Positions 5,558 through 8,299 of a stretch of DNA of 8,299 bases are shown piece after piece. The position numbers and the translations under genes are program-made. The notes beneath the pieces are model-generated. The model did not search any database and was not told the origin of the DNA. It was given only the letters and a program-made list of their open reading frames with translations. The stretch spans positions 1 to 8,299 of the forward strand of contig JAFXOO010000078.1 of assembly GCA_017528675.1 (NCBI GenBank), read 5' to 3'. How positions within the stretch are numbered: the stretch's first letter is position 1; each line of letters opens with the position of its first letter. The DNA is from Oscillospiraceae bacterium (lineage in GTDB: Bacteria; Bacillota; Clostridia; Oscillospirales; Ruminococcaceae).

Positions 5558-8149
5558 ATGAAAATGATTAAAAGGATCACATCCATTCTGTGTGCAGCAG
5601 CACTTGCGTTTCCGGCATTTTCCGGGATGGGGATGACAGCGAATGCGGCAACCAATGTCACGCTGTCTCCGGAGTCCGTCTATCCGATCCATGACGGTGT
5701 CTTCGAGGGCTGGGGTACCTCGCTTTGCTGGTGGGCAAACCGTGTCGGCTATTCCGACACGCTTGCACAACTGACGGCAGATGCGTTCTACGGGCCGGAC
5801 GGCCTGCGGCTGAATATCGCCCGTTTCAACATCGGCGGCGGTGATAATCCGAACCATCATCACATTACCAGAACCGACTCCAACATGCCGGGCTATACAA
5901 ACTGGAACGGCAGCTCTGCGACCTATGACTGGTCGAAGGATGCCAACCAGCGCAATGTCCTGCTCAAGTCAATCAAGGCCTGCGGGGATGACATGATCGT
6001 GGAGATGTTCTCGAATTCTCCGCCGTATTATATGTGTAAATCCGGCTGCTCTACGGGCAACCAGAATCCGGGTGCCAACAACCTGAAGGATGACTGCTAT
6101 GACGATTTTGCAGAGTATCTTGCAGAGGTCTGTGACCACTATGAGAAGGTCTGGGGCGTCAAAGTGCAGAGTGTTGAGGCGTTTAATGAGCCGTATACAA
6201 ACTTCTGGGGAGCAAACAGCCCCAAGCAGGAGGGCTGCCACTTCGATATCGGCAATTCCGAGTCCACCATGATTATGGAGCTGCAAAAATCCATGCGGAA
6301 GCGTGGCCTGAATGATGTTCTGATTGTCGGCACGGATGAGACTTCGATTGATACACAGATTGATGCGTTCAACAAGCTCTCCGGCGATGCGAAGAATGCC
6401 ATCTCCCGTATCGACACCCATACCTATGGCGGCTACAAGCGTGAGGAATTACGGAATACCGCCATTGCTGCGGGCAAGAACCTCTGGATGAGCGAGGTGG
6501 ACGGCGGTGCGACAGCCGGCACCAATGCAGGCGAGATGGGCTCTGCACTCTGGCTTGCAGAGCGTATCAATATCGACATGAACGGCCTGAATCCTTCGGC
6601 ATGGATTATCTGGCAGGTGATTGACAACCACATTTCCTCTGTCGGCATGAACGGCAACAAGGACAAGGGCATGGTCAATACACAGGGCGGCTTCTGGGGC
6701 TGCTGCGTGGCAGATCATGACAACAACAAGATTGTGTACACGAAGAAGTACTATGCATTCGGCCAGTACACCCGTTACATCCGTCCGGGCATGATTATGC
6801 TCAAGTCCGGCAGTAATGTTGTGGCTGCGTATGATCCGGCAGCCGGTCAGGTTGTGATTGTGGCGTTCAATAAAGACGGCAATGCAAGTGATCTGAATGT
6901 AGATCTGTCCGCATTCCAGACTGTCGGTGAAACCGCACAGGTTATCCGTACCAGCAAGACGGAGAACTGGAAGGAGCTCAGCCCCGTGGCACTCAATGGC
7001 ACACGCCTGAGCACTTCTCTTGCAGGTCATTCTGTGACTACTTTCATCATTGACGGCTGCGGCGGCAATGCGGGAACCGGTCTTCAGTTTGAGGAATCTC
7101 AGCTTTCCGGTTCTGAAGCGTGGGGCAACGGTGCAGGCAATGATTATCGTAAGGCATTTGACGGCGATACCGGCTCCTTCTTTGACGGTGTGGGAGCTGG
7201 ATGGGTACAGGCTGATCTTGGCGCAGTCTATGAGCTGAGCTCGATTGCCTACTGCCCCCGCAAGAGCTATGAATACCGCATGACAGATGGCTACTTCGAG
7301 GTTTCCACAGACGGTGAGACTTGGAAGAAGGTTCACACCATCACCTCCAAGCCTTCCTTTGGCATGCACACTGTCCGGCTTAAGAGCGAGGACGCCAAGG
7401 CACGTTATGTCCGCTATGCTGTGCCGGAGGGGAAACCGCAGAATTCCGACAATCCGGATGATGTGTACTGCTGTAACATCGCAGAAATCCGCATCAATGG
7501 CAAGCTCAGCGTGAAGGATAATTTTGACAAGCTCACACCGGTTGCCACCTCTGGTTCTAATTCTTGGAAGAATCAGGCGGATTACAACTACACCAAGGCA
7601 TTTGACGGCAGTACCGGCACGTTCTTCGACGGTGTCGGTGCCGGCTGGGTACAGGCAGATCTCGGTGAGGTCTATGACCTGCACGCAATCGGCTATGCAG
7701 CCCGCAGCGGCTATGAGCCCCGCATGGTGGACGGCTACTTCGAGGTTTCTGAGGATGGCGAGAACTGGGAGAAGGTTTACACCGTAAGCGGTACGCCTTC
7801 GAGTTCTATGCAGTATACCGTCCTGACAGAAGGCAGGAATGCCCGCTATATCCGCTATGCGGTTCCGGACGGCAAGCCCAATAACGGCGTGAATACGGAC
7901 GATGTTTACTGCTGCAACGTTGCAGAAATTGAGCTGTACGGCAGCCCGGTCAGCGTTGTTGTACCGCCGCTTGCCGGTGATCTGAATGCGGACGGCGCTG
8001 CGGATCTTCTTGATCTTATCACGCTTCAGAAGTTTGTCCATGGCATTGGAACACTTCCGGAGGGTGCTGCCGCAGATCTCCTTGAGGATGGTACCGTTGA
8101 TGTATTTGATCTCGCCATGCTCAAGCGCCTGCTGCTGCAAAAAGCATAA
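5558..8149 (+). CDS. Secreted dockerin-bearing GH30-type glycosidase, probable endo-beta-1,6-galactanase
   Basis: This 863-residue protein is a probable cellulosomal enzyme. Residues 1-30 are a signal peptide (MKMIKR, a hydrophobic core, then ANA for cleavage). Residues about 35-500 form a GH30-type (beta/alpha)8 barrel plus beta-sandwich: FEGWGTSLCWWAN at 49-61, NSPP at 153-156, the putative acid/base E211 in EAFNEPYTNFW and the putative nucleophile E313 in WMSEVDGG, about 100 residues apart. The N-terminal block resembles beta-1,6-galactanases (GH30 subfamily 5), which cut side chains of type II arabinogalactan; substrate is inferred, and other GH30 activities (beta-1,6-glucanase, xylanase, fucosidase) are less likely. 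Two tandem discoidin/CBM32-like domains follow (about 508-650 and 658-796). A short linker leads to a dockerin (about 805-863) with calcium loops at 808-819 and 840-851 for docking to a scaffoldin cohesin. It has its own promoter region and terminator, so it is a single-gene unit. Confidence 0.9.
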   Translation: MKMIKRITSILCAAALAFPAFSGMGMTANAATNVTLSPESVYPIHDGVFEGWGTSLCWWANRVGYSDTLAQLTADAFYGPDGLRLNIARFNIGGGDNPNHHHITRTDSNMPGYTNWNGSSATYDWSKDANQRNVLLKSIKACGDDMIVEMFSNSPPYYMCKSGCSTGNQNPGANNLKDDCYDDFAEYLAEVCDHYEKVWGVKVQSVEAFNEPYTNFWGANSPKQEGCHFDIGNSESTMIMELQKSMRKRGLNDVLIVGTDETSIDTQIDAFNKLSGDAKNAISRIDTHTYGGYKREELRNTAIAAGKNLWMSEVDGGATAGTNAGEMGSALWLAERINIDMNGLNPSAWIIWQVIDNHISSVGMNGNKDKGMVNTQGGFWGCCVADHDNNKIVYTKKYYAFGQYTRYIRPGMIMLKSGSNVVAAYDPAAGQVVIVAFNKDGNASDLNVDLSAFQTVGETAQVIRTSKTENWKELSPVALNGTRLSTSLAGHSVTTFIIDGCGGNAGTGLQFEESQLSGSEAWGNGAGNDYRKAFDGDTGSFFDGVGAGWVQADLGAVYELSSIAYCPRKSYEYRMTDGYFEVSTDGETWKKVHTITSKPSFGMHTVRLKSEDAKARYVRYAVPEGKPQNSDNPDDVYCCNIAEIRINGKLSVKDNFDKLTPVATSGSNSWKNQADYNYTKAFDGSTGTFFDGVGAGWVQADLGEVYDLHAIGYAARSGYEPRMVDGYFEVSEDGENWEKVYTVSGTPSSSMQYTVLTEGRNARYIRYAVPDGKPNNGVNTDDVYCCNVAEIELYGSPVSVVVPPLAGDLNADGAADLLDLITLQKFVHGIGTLPEGAAADLLEDGTVDVFDLAMLKRLLLQKA
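7079..7501 (+). repeat. First discoidin/CBM32-like module (residues 508-648) of an internal duplication
   Basis: This encodes the first of two homologous carbohydrate-binding-type beta-sandwich domains. Shared landmarks are KAFDG, FFDGVGAGWVQADLG, DGYFEVS-DGE-W-KV, ARY-RYAVP-GKP and DDVYCCN-AEI. The second copy lies about 148 codons downstream. The F5/8 type C fold often binds terminal galactose or related sugars, which would fit a galactanase, but the ligand here is inferred. Confidence 0.85.
7529..7945 (+). repeat. Second discoidin/CBM32-like module (residues 658-796) of an internal duplication
   Basis: This is the second copy of the module. Across the 29-residue core beginning KAFDG, 25 positions are identical to the first copy, and the DNA is also visibly similar. 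The copies differ more in the loop before KAFDG and in the stretch around PSSSMQ, where ligand-contact loops often lie in this fold. The offset drops from 148 to 147 residues toward the end, so there is one single-codon indel. Confidence 0.85.
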
Positions 8150-8199
8150 CCCCTCACCAATATCAACAGCAATTATGGAAGGTTCAATAGTTGTTTTTT

Positions 8200-8230
8200 A
8201 TGCCCCCGATCATTCGAGGGCATTTCTTTT
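8200..8230 (+). terminator. Probable Rho-independent terminator after the glycosidase gene
   Basis: ATGCCC at 8200-8205 pairs with GGGCAT at 8218-8223; two further pairs (8207-8208 with 8215-8216) form after a C-A mismatch, leaving the loop ATCATT. TTTCTTTT at 8223-8230 follows. It lies 50 bases after the stop codon. On the minus strand the hairpin is followed by A residues, so it would work only for plus-strand transcription. Confidence 0.8.
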
Positions 8231-8299
8231 GTTGGTCAGCGGCTTGTCGATCAGCTTATAAAAGACATGGATCGTTCTCGGAAGGTTGCGGTGACCTGG
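8210..8299 (-). CDS. Possible C-terminus of an unidentified minus-strand gene, cut by window edge
   Basis: A minus-strand frame is open from the right edge for 29 codons to a TGA at 8212-8210, inside the terminator hairpin. The translated end contains IHVFYKLIDKPLTNK. About 62 percent of its third positions are G or C and codons such as CTG, ATC, GAC, AAG and ACC are frequent, as in the genes of this window, which makes it somewhat more gene-like than the plus-strand frame here. I do not recognise the protein. The short length means it may be a chance frame, and no minus-strand terminator follows. Confidence 0.27.
   Translation of the reverse strand, partial: PGHRNLPRTIHVFYKLIDKPLTNKRNALE

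Noticed and set aside
6449..8140. A 563-codon open frame on the minus strand opposite the glycosidase gene
   Set aside because: It is the antisense of a gene whose plus-strand product has clear motifs, two repeated domains and a dockerin. The minus-strand product has no recognisable motif; the open frame follows from codon bias.

Overview
The window looks like a chromosomal segment from a cellulosome-forming, fibre-degrading anaerobic Firmicute of the Ruminococcus type. Two observations support this. First, the gene order dxs-tlyA-nadK-argR-recN is a classic Firmicute housekeeping cluster. Second, the last gene encodes a secreted glycoside hydrolase that ends in a type I dockerin. Coding G+C is clearly above one half, with many third positions ending in G or C. 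Among dockerin-bearing ruminococci this fits a higher-G+C species such as R. champanellensis better than R. albus or R. flavefaciens, but that species guess is inference.

Positions 1-5410 hold one plus-strand operon. It begins inside dxs (isoprenoid precursor synthesis; the N-terminal third lies off the window). It then runs through tlyA (rRNA 2'-O-methyltransferase, overlapping dxs), nadK (NAD kinase), argR (arginine repressor), recN (DNA repair ATPase) and a 56-codon gene with a perfect ribosome binding site. A strong Rho-independent terminator at 5380-5410 closes it. Spacing is tight except before argR, where 113 bases contain two perfect inverted repeats. The genes serve different pathways, so the cluster is a conserved transcription unit rather than one biochemical pathway.

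Positions 5411-5557 are an AT-rich promoter region, sharply different in composition from its surroundings. It contains two families of short direct repeats, including a perfect head-to-tail pair of 12 bases. It probably drives the separate gene at 5558-8149. That gene encodes an 863-residue secreted enzyme: signal peptide, GH30-type catalytic domain most like endo-beta-1,6-galactanases, two tandem discoidin/CBM32-like domains and a dockerin. The enzyme would attach to a scaffoldin and probably attack side chains of plant arabinogalactan.

Positions 8150-8299 hold a probable terminator and then sequence I cannot assign; a minus-strand reading frame enters from the right edge. I see no CRISPR array, tRNA, rRNA, insertion sequence or defence system. 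Most of the window is ordinary housekeeping DNA. The places worth a second look are the small gene after recN, the argR leader, the repeat-bearing promoter and the architecture of the dockerin enzyme.
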